A DNA stretch of 64,000 nucleotides. Source: Ardenticatenaceae bacterium (lineage in GTDB: Bacteria > Chloroflexota > Anaerolineae > Promineifilales > Promineifilaceae). The position numbers were made by a program, and so were the translations under genes. Under the pieces are notes generated by a model, which was not told where the DNA came from, searched no databases, and saw nothing but the letters and a program-made list of their open reading frames with translations. The stretch lies in NCBI GenBank assembly GCA_020634455.1, contig JACKBQ010000001.1:2728001-2792000 (forward strand), read 5' to 3'. Positions within the stretch are counted from its first letter, which is position 1, and every line of letters starts with the position of its first letter. This document shows, one piece after another, positions 44,099-52,675 of the stretch.

Positions 44099-44160
44099 AG
44101 AATCCGCAGATTACACAGATTTCGCAGATTTTTTCTCTGCGTTCTCCGCGCCCTCTGCGG
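44099..44160. repeat. CTGCG-word intergenic hairpin repeat
   Basis: AATCCGCAGATTACACAG and CTCTGCGGT at the far end, with ATTTCGCAGA and TCTCTGCGTT between, form an imperfect foldback between yjbQ and the SDR gene. Confidence 0.6.
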
Positions 44161-44178
44161 TAAAAATAAGGCAGATTG

Positions 44179-44994
44179 ATGAAGCGATTTGAAGCGCAAG
44201 TTTGTGTGGTAACAGGCGGTACGCAGGGGATTGGTTGGGTGATGACTCAGGCGTTGGCTGCGAATGGAGCGACGGTCTACGCTTGCGGTTTTTCGCAGGA
44301 CAGCCTGGAGCAGGCGGAAGCGGTGCGGGCGAATTTGCCCACAGCCAACCAGATTCACTTGAGCCGCTGCGATGTGACGGACCGGGTGGCGTATGAGGCG
44401 TGGTTGGGGGAGATTTGGGCGGGGAACGGCCGTATCGACCTCCTAATCCACAATGCCGCCTATGTGCGCTGGGCCGACGTGACTGCGATGTCGGTGGAGG
44501 AGGCGCAGCGCATCATGCGCGTGGGCTACGACGGCATGATCATCGGTACCCACTTTGTGCTGCCGAAGATGCAGGCGGCGGGGCAGGGGCACATCGTTAA
44601 CATTGGCTCGGTGGCGGGGCGGGCGTTTGTGGGTGGCGCTTCGGCGGCGTACGCGGCGACCAAGGCGGCGATTGACGCCTACACCCAAATTTTGCACGCC
44701 GAGTTGGCCAATTCGCCCGTGAATGCCACGATTGTGCGGCTGGGCACCGTGGCCGGTACCGACTTCTTCCGCAAGCACGTTTCCAATGAGCGGATGCCCC
44801 CCTTTACCCAATTTTTGCCTGCGCTGACGCCGGATCGGGTAGCAACGGCCGTTCTCCATGCCATCGCCCAAAAGCAGCAAATCCTCACGCTGCCCCGGTA
44901 CCTGGAACTGCTCACCTTCGTCTACAACCTCTCCCCCCGCTTTGCCCGCTGGCTGGCTCAAATGGGCGGCCCCAACCGCAAAGATTACACATGA
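44179..44994 (+). CDS. Short-chain dehydrogenase/reductase
   Basis: Classical SDR of 271 residues. The cofactor motif is TGGTQGIG, the NAG-type motif reads HNAAYVRW, and the catalytic triad is in NIGSVAG (Ser) and YAATKAAI (Tyr-x-x-x-Lys). The N-terminal GCGF-- region does not fix NAD or NADP preference. The ATG at 44179 is chosen over an adjacent TTG. The substrate is unknown. Confidence 0.9.
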   Translation: MKRFEAQVCVVTGGTQGIGWVMTQALAANGATVYACGFSQDSLEQAEAVRANLPTANQIHLSRCDVTDRVAYEAWLGEIWAGNGRIDLLIHNAAYVRWADVTAMSVEEAQRIMRVGYDGMIIGTHFVLPKMQAAGQGHIVNIGSVAGRAFVGGASAAYAATKAAIDAYTQILHAELANSPVNATIVRLGTVAGTDFFRKHVSNERMPPFTQFLPALTPDRVATAVLHAIAQKQQILTLPRYLELLTFVYNLSPRFARWLAQMGGPNRKDYT

Positions 44995-45000
44995 AATAAT

Positions 45001-45066
45001 TTTTGCCACAGAGAGCACAGAGGTTTAAGAGAACGCTCTGTTTTCTCTGTGTCCTCTGTGGCAAAA
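45001..45066. terminator. Long hairpin of CACAGAG words, probable bidirectional terminator
   Basis: The arms 45001-45022 (TTTTGCCACAGAGAGCACAG...) and 45045-45066 are complementary except for two positions, flanked by T-runs on both strands. It separates the SDR gene from the TetR promoter. Confidence 0.72.
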
Positions 45067-45074
45067 AACAAATA

Positions 45075-45103
45075 TTGACTGATTAGTCAATCTTGTGTAT
45101 AGT
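45075..45103 (+). promoter_or_regulatory. TetR gene promoter overlapping operator 1
   Basis: TTGACT (45075-45080) and TATAGT (45098-45103) are 17 bp apart. The -35 element is half of the palindrome TTGACT-GATT-AGTCAA (45075-45090). The ATG at 45111 is seven bases after the -10 element, suggesting a leaderless, autorepressed gene. Confidence 0.75.
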
Positions 45104-45110
45104 CTTGCCC

Positions 45111-45677
45111 ATGAATGACAAAGCCACGCAGCTCATCGAAGCGTCCATTGACCTTTTTGCTCAGGAAGGGTTTTGGAACACGCCTACCAGCCGCATTGCC
45201 AAACATGCAGGTGTGGCGACCGGGACGCTGTTCAACTACTTCGCTTCCAAAGATGCGCTGATTGATGCCGTCTACAAGCAGCTCAAGGCAGAATGGTTGG
45301 CCCATTTGCTGGCGGGCTTTCCGCAAGCGGGTACGCTCAAAGAGCGTGTGGAGCATATCTGGTTTCGGCATATTGAGTGGGGCTTGCGCTTTTCCGTCCG
45401 GTACAGCCTGATGATGCAGCTCAAACTGTCTAATTTGGTGAGTCAAGAAGTGCAGCAGAGCCAGGAGGCGGAGCTGGCGTTTGCCTACGATCTGATTGTA
45501 GAAGGCATTGCTGATGGGGTGCTGATTGACGTTGATCCGGCTTATTTGGGCCAGATTTTTTACGTGCAGATGGAAGCGGCCGTTTCCTACGCTACCGAGC
45601 ATAATTTGGCCGATATGCCGCTGACCCGGCACATCACCCAGGGATTTGAGATTTTCTGGCAGGGCGTGACGCGCTAA
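45111..45677 (+). CDS. TetR family transcriptional regulator
   Basis: The 188-residue repressor has an N-terminal HTH (IEASIDLFAQEGFWNTPTSR, then AGVATGTLFNYFASKDAL) with FNYF in place of the usual YYHF/YxYF. The rest is helical ligand-binding domain. Palindromes of the same sequence lie at its own promoter (45075) and before the adjacent SDR pair (45694). It therefore probably represses itself and that operon until a ligand binds. Confidence 0.92.
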   Translation: MNDKATQLIEASIDLFAQEGFWNTPTSRIAKHAGVATGTLFNYFASKDALIDAVYKQLKAEWLAHLLAGFPQAGTLKERVEHIWFRHIEWGLRFSVRYSLMMQLKLSNLVSQEVQQSQEAELAFAYDLIVEGIADGVLIDVDPAYLGQIFYVQMEAAVSYATEHNLADMPLTRHITQGFEIFWQGVTR

Positions 45678-45693
45678 ATTTTTTTGACGGAAA

Positions 45694-45709
45694 TTGACTG
45701 ACTAATCAA
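45694..45709 (+). promoter_or_regulatory. TetR operator 2 before the SDR pair
   Basis: ATTGACTGACTAATCAATCTTG here matches ATTGACTGATTAGTCAATCTTG at 45074 in 20 of 22 positions and keeps the dyad. TTGACT could again serve as the -35 element, but no good -10 element is visible. Confidence 0.65.
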
Positions 45710-45727
45710 TCTTGGCTTACACACAAC

Positions 45728-45782
45728 AACCTCCGGAGGTTTCTTGCATGAAAAAGATCGTTTCTGGAACCTCCCGGAGGTT
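45728..45782. repeat. Paired AACCTCC(C)GGAGGTT palindromes
   Basis: Perfect palindromes AACCTCCGGAGGTT (45728-45741) and AACCTCCCGGAGGTT (45768-45782) start 40 bp apart. They lie between operator 2 and the SDR start, in the 5' leader. A sister pair is at 54595. Confidence 0.8.
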
Positions 45783-45803
45783 TATTTACAAGGAGCAGTT
45801 TGT

Positions 45804-46733
45804 ATGAGTAACAAATGGACACAAAACGATATTCCCGACCTGACTGGCAAAGTGGTAATTATCACTGGAGCCAACAGCGGGCTGGGGTTGGAATCGACCA
45901 AGGCCATTGCCGCGAAAGGGGCGACTGTGGTGATGGCCTGCCGCAATTTGCGTAAAGCGGAGGCGGCCAAGGCGGAAGTTTTACAGCAGGTGCCCAGCGC
46001 CAGGTTGGACCTGATGGAATTGGACAACGCCAGTTTGGCGTCGGTACGAGGATTTGCGGAGGCGTTTAAAGCAAAATATGAGCGTCTGGACGTGTTGTTG
46101 AACAATGCTGGCGTGATGGCCATTCCCCGCACAGAAACAGAAGATGGTTTTGAAATGCAACTGGGTGTGAACCATCTGGCTCACTATGCTTTGACGGGGC
46201 TGCTGCTGGACGTGCTGACCAGCACGCCAGGATCGCGGGTGCACAGCACATCGAGCAGCGCGGCGTTTACAGGCTCGCTCAACTTGGATGATCTGATGGG
46301 TGAGAAGGCATACGGCCGTTGGACTGCTTACGGGCAAAGTAAACTGGCCAACGCTGCCTTCGCCACAGAACTTAATCGTAGGCTCCGGGCCGCCGGGCGG
46401 GATACCATTGCCAATTCATCACACCCTGGTTTTGTGAGAACCAATTTGCAAAACAACAGCCTGCATCAATCTGGTGCGCCTTTTGTTGAGCGTCTGCTTT
46501 ATGGCATTGCAGAGCCGTTGATGGCGCAAACGGTTGGCATGGGTGTGCTGCCTCAGCTGTATGCCTCAACCGCGCCCGAAGCGAAAGGGGGCGTGTTCTA
46601 CGGCCCCAAAACTTTCCGCCTGATTGGCTATCCCGCAGAACAGTTTTGCAATAAAGCGCTGGCTGATGCAGGCTTGCTTAAGCGTTTTTGGGAACAGTCC
46701 GAAGAGTTGACGGGTATTCATTACGAATTTTAA
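45804..46733 (+). CDS. Retinol-dehydrogenase-like SDR (first of a tandem pair)
   Basis: This 309-residue SDR has TGANSGLG for cofactor binding, ACRN after the second strand (NADP-type), LLNNAGVM, and the catalytic YGQSKLAN. AAGGAG at about 45789 supports the ATG at 45804. It is about 45% identical by eye to the next gene (shared KAEA, RGFAEAFKAKY, EDGF--QLG-NHL). Likely controlled by the TetR regulator upstream. The substrate is probably a lipophilic alcohol or ketone. Confidence 0.9.
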   Translation: MSNKWTQNDIPDLTGKVVIITGANSGLGLESTKAIAAKGATVVMACRNLRKAEAAKAEVLQQVPSARLDLMELDNASLASVRGFAEAFKAKYERLDVLLNNAGVMAIPRTETEDGFEMQLGVNHLAHYALTGLLLDVLTSTPGSRVHSTSSSAAFTGSLNLDDLMGEKAYGRWTAYGQSKLANAAFATELNRRLRAAGRDTIANSSHPGFVRTNLQNNSLHQSGAPFVERLLYGIAEPLMAQTVGMGVLPQLYASTAPEAKGGVFYGPKTFRLIGYPAEQFCNKALADAGLLKRFWEQSEELTGIHYEF

Positions 46734-46747
46734 GAAAGGAGTTATTG

Positions 46748-47788
46748 ATGAAGAAAAAGATAATCGGTGGGGTAACGGCCGTTCTCGCTGGCATTGGTCT
46801 CTACAAATTAGTCAACAGGCAGCAAGATGTGGCTCCATCTTCTGCACAAGAAAAGTGGACGGTGGCCGATATACCAGATTTGGCGGGCAAAGTGATCATC
46901 GTGACCGGGGCTAACAGCGGTATTGGCTACGAAGCGGCCAAAGAGTTTGCCCGCAAAGGTGCGCAGACCATCCTGGCTTGCCGCAGTTTGGACAAAGCGC
47001 AATCGGCGCTGGCTGAACTTCAGGCGGAACTTCCGAATGCGCCAGTAGAAGTTATGCAGCTTGATCTGGCCAGCCAGGCGTCTGTGCGGCGGTTTGCCGA
47101 GGCGTTCAAGGCCAAGTATGACCAATTGGACATTTTGGTAAACAATGCCGGTATTATGATGGTGCCATACGGCCGTACCGAAGATGGCTTCGAGCGACAG
47201 CTGGGCACCAACCATCTGGGCCATTTTGCCCTGACGGGGCTGCTGCTGGATCTGCTGCTGGCAACGCCTGGGGCGCGAGTGGTGAATGTGAGCAGCGGCG
47301 CACATCGTTCTGGCAGCATGGATTTTGACGATTTGATGTTTGAGAATGGGGCAGGGTATACGCCGATGGCGGCATACGGCCGTTCCAAACTGGCCAACCT
47401 GCTCTTCACTTACGAACTTCAGCGTCGCTTTGAAGCAGTCGGGGCCGATGCTATAGCCACAGCGGCGCATCCGGGAATATCGCAAACCAATCTGATGGGG
47501 CACATGAGCAACCGCTGGTATTACAGCCTGCTGATGCTGGCGGCCCGGTTTATACTGCAAAGCGCGGCCATGGGGGCCTTGCCCACGCTCCGTGCTGCCG
47601 TTGATCCAGCCGCCAAAGGTGGGCAATATTTTGGCCCTGATGGTCGGAATGAACGAGGCGGCTATCCTGTTGTGGTTGAATCCACTGCCGCTTCATACAA
47701 CCAGGCTGATGCTCGCCAATTGTGGCAACTGTCTGAACAGTTAACCGGGGTGGCGTATACGCAGTTGGCAGGCACCGCAAAAGGTTAG
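46748..47788 (+). CDS. Retinol-dehydrogenase-like SDR with N-terminal membrane anchor (second of the pair)
   Basis: This 346-residue SDR is a paralogue of the upstream gene, extended by an N-terminal hydrophobic helix (KKIIGGVTAVLAGIGLYKLV) that may tether it to the membrane. Motifs are TGANSGIG, ACRS, VNNAGIMM and YGRSKLAN. AAAGGAG at 46735 fixes the ATG at 46748, 14 bases after the previous stop. The two genes form one operon. Confidence 0.9.
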   Translation: MKKKIIGGVTAVLAGIGLYKLVNRQQDVAPSSAQEKWTVADIPDLAGKVIIVTGANSGIGYEAAKEFARKGAQTILACRSLDKAQSALAELQAELPNAPVEVMQLDLASQASVRRFAEAFKAKYDQLDILVNNAGIMMVPYGRTEDGFERQLGTNHLGHFALTGLLLDLLLATPGARVVNVSSGAHRSGSMDFDDLMFENGAGYTPMAAYGRSKLANLLFTYELQRRFEAVGADAIATAAHPGISQTNLMGHMSNRWYYSLLMLAARFILQSAAMGALPTLRAAVDPAAKGGQYFGPDGRNERGGYPVVVESTAASYNQADARQLWQLSEQLTGVAYTQLAGTAKG

Positions 47789-47852
47789 CGGAATTGTGCC
47801 GACGATTTTGCGCTGAGCAGCGATCAGAACAGGCATTTGGGCCAAAGTACCC

Positions 47853-47858
47853 TATAAT
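47853..47858 (+). promoter_or_regulatory. Candidate -10 element of the GH4 gene
   Basis: TATAAT lies 33 bases before the ATG at 47891, and AGGTGAG is a plausible ribosome binding site. No clear -35 element is seen. Confidence 0.4.
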
Positions 47859-47890
47859 CTGCCGAAACTTTAATTGGCAGGTGAGTGTAG

Positions 47891-49237
47891 ATGGAAAAAA
47901 GAATTGTATTAATTGGCGCGGGTAGTGCGCAATTTGGGTATGGAACCATAGGTGATATTTTTCAGAGTGATGTTTTAGCAGGTAGCCATATTGTGCTGCA
48001 TGATATCAATCCAAAAACAATGGGGATGGTGGCACAAACCAGCCAGGCTTACATTGATGAACATGAATTGCCTTACACAATTTCGGCCACGACTGACCGG
48101 GCCGAAGCGCTGCAAGGGGCCGATTTTGTCATCATTTCCATTGAGGTGGGCGACCGGTTTGAGCTGTGGGAGCTGGATTGGCGCATTCCGCAGCAATTCG
48201 GCATTCAGCAGGTCTATGGCGAAAACGGTGGCCCTGGTGGTTTATTCCACGCGATGAGAATCACGCCGCCCATTTTGGAAATTTGCGCTGATGTGATGCA
48301 GATTTGCCCGGAGGCGTATGTGTTCAACTTTAGCAACCCGATGAGCCGGATTTGCACCACGGTACACCGCGCCTTTCCTGAGCTGAAGTTTGTTGGGCTA
48401 TGTCACGAGATCAGGTCATTGGAACGGTTTTTGCCGCTGGTTTTGGAACGGCCGTATACCGATCTCACCGTTCGTGCTGCGGGCCTTAACCACTTTAGCG
48501 CCGTCCTGAGCGCAACTTACCGCGACACCGGAGAAGACGCCTACCCAGACATTCGGGCGCGCGCGCCACACTTTTTTGGCAACATGCCCCTGCTGGACCT
48601 GGCACGGAAATACTTCAAAGAAACCGGTCAATCGGCCACGGCGAATGGCCACGCGCCAGTTGCAGAGACAGAAGCATGGCCAGAGCGTCGTGTTTTTCAG
48701 GCAGTGCTGGCGCGATTTGGCGTGCTGCCCATCACCAGCGACAGCCATTTTGGCGAATACATCCATTGGGCTTACGACGTTACCGACCACAAAGGCATCA
48801 ATGATTTTTACCGCTTCTACAAAAATTACTTGATGAAAGTAGAGCCAAAAATTGAGCCAAAACTCAAAGAGCGCGTTGTGCCGATTGTGGAAGGAATACT
48901 TACTGATTCCGGCTATGAAGAGCCTGCTGTTAACATTCCCAACAATGGTTTTATTGATGAACTGCCAGATTGGTTAGTGGTAGAAGTGCCAGCGACGGTG
49001 GATAAAAACGGGATTCACGGCATTGCGATGGGTCAGCTTCCGAAGGGCTTTTTGGGTTTGCTGCGCAACCAGGTGGCCGTACACGACATGACGGCCGAAG
49101 CGATTCTGCACCAGTCGCGGGAGCTGGCGCTGCAGGCGCTGCTGGTGGACCCGATTGTGACCCGCTACCAGGGCATGGATGAAATGCTGGACACGATGAT
49201 TGAGTATCAGCAAAAATGGCTGGGGTATTTGCAGTAG
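47891..49237 (+). CDS. NAD-dependent glycoside hydrolase family 4 (alpha-galactosidase/glucosidase/galacturonidase type)
   Basis: GH4 enzymes hydrolyse glycosides by a redox mechanism needing NAD and Mn. The 448-residue protein starts with a Rossmann fold (VLIGAGSAQFG), then ENGGPGGLFHA, NFSNPMSRI, GLCHE with the metal-binding Cys/His, and GLNHF. These features exclude a plain dehydrogenase. The exact sugar cannot be read from sequence. No transporter is adjacent. It ends before a terminator made from two ACGGCCGT copies. Confidence 0.92.
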   Translation: MEKRIVLIGAGSAQFGYGTIGDIFQSDVLAGSHIVLHDINPKTMGMVAQTSQAYIDEHELPYTISATTDRAEALQGADFVIISIEVGDRFELWELDWRIPQQFGIQQVYGENGGPGGLFHAMRITPPILEICADVMQICPEAYVFNFSNPMSRICTTVHRAFPELKFVGLCHEIRSLERFLPLVLERPYTDLTVRAAGLNHFSAVLSATYRDTGEDAYPDIRARAPHFFGNMPLLDLARKYFKETGQSATANGHAPVAETEAWPERRVFQAVLARFGVLPITSDSHFGEYIHWAYDVTDHKGINDFYRFYKNYLMKVEPKIEPKLKERVVPIVEGILTDSGYEEPAVNIPNNGFIDELPDWLVVEVPATVDKNGIHGIAMGQLPKGFLGLLRNQVAVHDMTAEAILHQSRELALQALLVDPIVTRYQGMDEMLDTMIEYQQKWLGYLQ

Positions 49238-49264
49238 GCAAGCCGCAGTGTTACTAACAAAATG

Positions 49265-49307
49265 AAACGGCCGTAACCCAGAGTCTCGGTTTACGGCCGT
49301 TTTTGAT
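49265..49307 (+). terminator. Terminator formed by two ACGGCCGT copies
   Basis: AAACGGCCGTAA (49265-49276) and TTACGGCCGTTT (49291-49302) pair over 12 bp around a 14-base loop, followed by a T-rich stretch. Confidence 0.75.
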
Positions 49308-49334
49308 TTTTCGCAGTTTGGTTTTGCCTAAGCC

Positions 49335-49871
49335 TTAGTTCAGCGGCCCAAAGAACAAGTTGCCGGGCGCTGCCGGATCATCCCCCACAAAAAATTCATC
49401 CGACAACGTCATAAGTTCATCTAAAGTAATTTTTTGGTCCTGATTGAGATCGAGTTTGGCAAAAATTTGGTCGGCGTATTCTTCGCCCAGGCGCATGACG
49501 GTGCACAGCTTGCGGTACTCCGAGAGCGAAACATGACCATCGCCGTTTAAGTCCCACAAGCCAAAAATCGCTTCAGAAATGGGCCGGACGATCTGATATT
49601 TTTGGGGCGCGTTGGCCACACCAGACAAAAAGGCAATCCAGTCAGCCATTCCTACACTGTCTGATTGGGTGACCTGTTGCAGCGCCTGGGCGAATCCGGC
49701 AAAACGGCCGTTCAGCTCATCAAATTGTGCATCTCCAGGGCCGATGCCCCGCATTTGATACAGCCGGGTGTGAAACTGGTCAAAATCGGCCTGTTCAATT
49801 TTGCCGTCGCCGTTTACATCGAACATGTTGAACATGTTGGCCCACTTCTTTTTTTGTAATTCTGATGCCAT
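49335..49871 (-). CDS. EF-hand calcium-binding protein (calerythrin-like)
   Basis: The 178-residue cytoplasmic protein has canonical EF-hand loops DVNGDGKIEQADF near the N-terminus, DLNGDGHVSLSEY in the middle, and DLNQDQKITLDEL near the C-terminus. A fourth, degenerate loop lies between the first two. This matches calerythrin/sarcoplasmic-type four-hand proteins. The start at 49871 follows AAGGAGAG; longer starts lack support. It may act as a calcium buffer or sensor. Confidence 0.9.
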   Translation of the reverse strand: MASELQKKKWANMFNMFDVNGDGKIEQADFDQFHTRLYQMRGIGPGDAQFDELNGRFAGFAQALQQVTQSDSVGMADWIAFLSGVANAPQKYQIVRPISEAIFGLWDLNGDGHVSLSEYRKLCTVMRLGEEYADQIFAKLDLNQDQKITLDELMTLSDEFFVGDDPAAPGNLFFGPLN

Positions 49872-50091
49872 TGTGTCTCTCCTTTCATGAGGCTTAAGTG
49901 CAATTTGGCGTGATATTGCCTCTACCAAATTACACGCGACTAATCAATAACCTCATTCTAAAAGCCTTGCGATCCATTATCGATCCAAATTGCTGGAATT
50001 TTGGAGTGCTGTTGCTGCCTGATGCATCTGCCACTGGACTGCTAAGCTGAAATCTTGCATACTGGGTGCGAAACCCTGGAGGAGGCAACAC

Positions 50092-50529
50092 ATGCTAAAA
50101 ACATCGCGAGAAAGTTACAAAATGGGCTTGATTTTCACAGCCACTGGCATGCTTTTTTCTGCATTTTGGGATTGGTTCATCTATGTGGTATTTCCCAACC
50201 ATCCCCAAGAGATTTCAGCGCCAGCCCTGTATTTTGTCAATCGGCCAGAAGCGTTTGGCGGATTTGACTTTTCCTTTTTGATTATCTTCCCAATCTTCAT
50301 TTTGGGAGCTGCCCTGATGGTTAGCTGGTTCATTCACTGGCTGGGTGAGGAAGCCCACGTTAGTGCGGGCGCAAGCTGGCGCTTTGTGTTGTTGGGCTTT
50401 TTGGGCAGCTTTTCACAATTCTCAGACCTGATTCCCAACATTGGTGTTTTTGTTTGGCTGCTGGTTTTGATGGCATATTGGCTGTTGTTCCACAAATTTG
50501 GGCTAAACCGCGAGCCTGCCCTCGCATGA
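50092..50529 (+). CDS. Small polytopic membrane protein of unknown function
   Basis: The 145-residue protein has about four hydrophobic helices (near 12-33, 56-80, 95-110 and 118-136). GGAGG lies nine bases before the ATG. I do not recognise the family. It overlaps the phosphotransferase gene (ATGA), so the three genes 50092-51769 appear to be one operon. Confidence 0.8.
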   Translation: MLKTSRESYKMGLIFTATGMLFSAFWDWFIYVVFPNHPQEISAPALYFVNRPEAFGGFDFSFLIIFPIFILGAALMVSWFIHWLGEEAHVSAGASWRFVLLGFLGSFSQFSDLIPNIGVFVWLLVLMAYWLLFHKFGLNREPALA

Positions 50530-51314
50530 AAGCGTTAGACTCTCCAATTGCCTACGGCGCTACGGCCGAAATTTACGCCTGGGATGAAGGCTGGGTACTC
50601 AAACTGTTCTTCGACTGGTTTGGCCGGAAGAATATTGACTATGAAGCCCGCATTGCTCGCGCCGTACACGCCAGCGGTTTGCCCGTGCCTGCGGTGGGTG
50701 AGGTTGTGACAGTAAACGGCCGTACCGGACTCATCTACGAGCGAGTGGCGGGACAGTCGCTGTTTGAGATAATGCCCCGCAAACCGTGGACCATTTGGCG
50801 ATACGGCCGTCGCCTGGCCGAACTGCATGTGCAAATGCACACCAATCCTCTGGAGCCAGAGCTGCCCCGCCAGCGCGAACGGCTGGTGTGGAAAATAGAA
50901 ACCGCCAAAGCGCTGCCAGACCCACTTCGCGGACGCATTCTGGCCGCGTTAGCCCACATGCCAGACGGCCACCAAATTTGCCACGGCGATTTTCATCCCG
51001 GCAACGTGATGGCCACGCCACAGGGCGAGGTGACCATTGACTGGATTGACGCCTCGCTGGGCAATCCCCTGGCCGATTTGGCCCGGTCTTCCATCATTGC
51101 CCAGGGGGTGGCCGCCACTGCCCAAACCACAAACGCCATCGAGAAGCTGTTTGTGCGGCTGTTTCACACCATTTACCTGCGTCATTATTTTGCCTTGCGG
51201 CCAGGGGGAAGGGAAGAGTACGGCCGTTGGCTCCCCATCGTTGCTGCGGCCCGTTTAAGCGAAAACATTCCTGAAATTGAACAATGGTTGTTGGCCCAGG
51301 CAGCGCGAGTGTGA
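50526..51314 (+). CDS. Aminoglycoside phosphotransferase-like kinase (APH family)
   Basis: The 262-residue protein has the APH fold. The N-lobe shows GATAEIYAWDEGWVLKLF with the ATP-binding Lys. The catalytic loop is ICHGDFHPGNVM, and TIDWIDASLGNPLADLA supplies the metal-binding Asp. The family phosphorylates antibiotics, choline or other small molecules, and the substrate here is not evident. The ATG overlaps the upstream stop, and the GNAT gene overlaps its own stop. A phosphotransferase with an acetyltransferase in one operon is suggestive of drug modification, but that is not shown. Confidence 0.88.
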   Translation: MKALDSPIAYGATAEIYAWDEGWVLKLFFDWFGRKNIDYEARIARAVHASGLPVPAVGEVVTVNGRTGLIYERVAGQSLFEIMPRKPWTIWRYGRRLAELHVQMHTNPLEPELPRQRERLVWKIETAKALPDPLRGRILAALAHMPDGHQICHGDFHPGNVMATPQGEVTIDWIDASLGNPLADLARSSIIAQGVAATAQTTNAIEKLFVRLFHTIYLRHYFALRPGGREEYGRWLPIVAAARLSENIPEIEQWLLAQAARV

Positions 51315-51769
51315 ACGTGCAGATCCGCGAGGCGACCCTGGCCGACGCCGAACCGATTTGGCAACTGCACAACCGCTCCATCCTGGCCCTGTGTGCCGAC
51401 GATTACAGCCCGGCCCAGCTGGCAGATTGGGTGGCGCACAGCACGCTGGCGCGGCAGCAGACTCGTTTGCAGCAGCACCGCGTTTTTGTGGCGGAGCAAG
51501 AGGGTCAGCTCATTGGCTTTGTCCGCTGGAACCCGGCCACAAACGAGCTTTGCTCCCTGTTTGTAGACCCCGATTTTGTGCGGCAGGGCGTAGCCACTGC
51601 CCTGATGGACACCGCCTGCCAGGATGCCCGCGCCTGTGGGGTAACTGAATTTTGGCTGGATGCGAGTTTAACGGCCGTTCCCTTCTACCAAGCCACCGGC
51701 TGGCAACCCGGCAAACCAATGACCCATCACGGCCTGGCTTGCCTGCGCATGACCAAACAGCTCGGCTAA
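51311..51769 (+). CDS. GNAT family N-acetyltransferase
   Basis: The 152-residue protein has GNAT motifs IREATLADAEPIWQLHN at the start, LCSLFVDPDFVRQGVATALM as the acetyl-CoA loop, and VPFYQATGW near the C-terminus. A GTG start at 51311 overlapping the APH stop (GTGA) is preferred; an ATG at 51284 would add nine residues. The substrate is unknown. Confidence 0.88.
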   Translation: MNVQIREATLADAEPIWQLHNRSILALCADDYSPAQLADWVAHSTLARQQTRLQQHRVFVAEQEGQLIGFVRWNPATNELCSLFVDPDFVRQGVATALMDTACQDARACGVTEFWLDASLTAVPFYQATGWQPGKPMTHHGLACLRMTKQLG

Positions 51770-51836
51770 ATGAGAAAGCCGAAACTGTGCTACAATGCTT
51801 GTCGCGCGTAAGACCCGCCGTTTGTGAGGAAAGCCT

Positions 51837-52661
51837 ATGAGGAATTCACCAACTGATGAACATCTGCTTAAACAGATGGAAGAAATAGAATATGTTAAGG
51901 AAGCGCGAAATTACCTACTCTCATTTGATGATGTTAATGAGAATATTCTGGATGCGCAATTGCATGAGTGGAAAGAGAGAAAACCAACAAATCTCGAAGA
52001 CTTATTTCGGGCTTTCCTTTTGCACGCGCAAAATAGGCAAGGAATGCCGAATAGCGTAGGTGACATTTCAAATCTTTCGTCAGTTTTGTGTGATTTTCAG
52101 CCAAAAAAGGTCGGTGAAATCTACTCCTCTTGGGAAGACATCTTCGATGCGATAGTTGCAAGTGAATATTCGCCCCCTGGTCGCATGGTGAAAGAAAATA
52201 GTAAAAGTTATTGGGTGATTTACTGCAAATCGATCATTTCTGTTGCTAAATTTTTATCTTCCTATGAATCAATTAGTGAATTTGATGCGTTTGTCGATGG
52301 CTTTTTAACGAATGAGTATTCACGTTTGGCACTCCCTTTGTTATTAAAAGAAGAACTGTTTGGTTTCGGGTTCGCTTTGGCTTGTGATTTTTTGAAGGAA
52401 TCCGGCTATCCTCATTTTATTAAACCTGACACACATATCAATGATATTGCAAGAGGTTTAGGTATTACTTCGGCTTCGAATGATTTTCAGATTTTCAAAG
52501 ACGTTGTTGCATATTGCCGCCGAATAAACGTTGTGCCGTATGAATTAGACAAGTTATTCTGGTTAGTAGGCAGTGGCCGATTCTATAATTTTAACGTCAA
52601 AATTCCCTCGTCGAAATGGGAATTTATTCAAATTATTAGAGCTAAGGAGTTAGGCCAATAG
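51837..52661 (+). CDS. Orphan protein with HhH-GPD glycosylase-like core, AT-rich
   Basis: The 274-residue protein is not in a family I can name. Residues about 175-215 contain LKEELFGFGFALACDFLKES followed by FIKPDTHINDIARGLGI. This resembles the helix-hairpin-helix plus catalytic-Asp segment of HhH-GPD base-excision glycosylases (compare VDTHV--VL--LG). The N-terminal half is charged and helical. The gene is distinctly AT-rich, has no ACGGCCGT, and is flanked by GC-rich genes, so recent transfer is likely. A TACAAT at 51791-51796 may be its -10 element. A DNA-binding or repair/defence role is inferred. Confidence 0.72.
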   Translation: MRNSPTDEHLLKQMEEIEYVKEARNYLLSFDDVNENILDAQLHEWKERKPTNLEDLFRAFLLHAQNRQGMPNSVGDISNLSSVLCDFQPKKVGEIYSSWEDIFDAIVASEYSPPGRMVKENSKSYWVIYCKSIISVAKFLSSYESISEFDAFVDGFLTNEYSRLALPLLLKEELFGFGFALACDFLKESGYPHFIKPDTHINDIARGLGITSASNDFQIFKDVVAYCRRINVVPYELDKLFWLVGSGRFYNFNVKIPSSKWEFIQIIRAKELGQ

Positions 52662-52675
52662 AAGATTTCGAGGAA

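Noticed and set aside
50526..51769. APH plus GNAT operon as an antibiotic resistance cassette
   Set aside because: Both belong to broad families with many metabolic substrates, and no mobile signature surrounds them.
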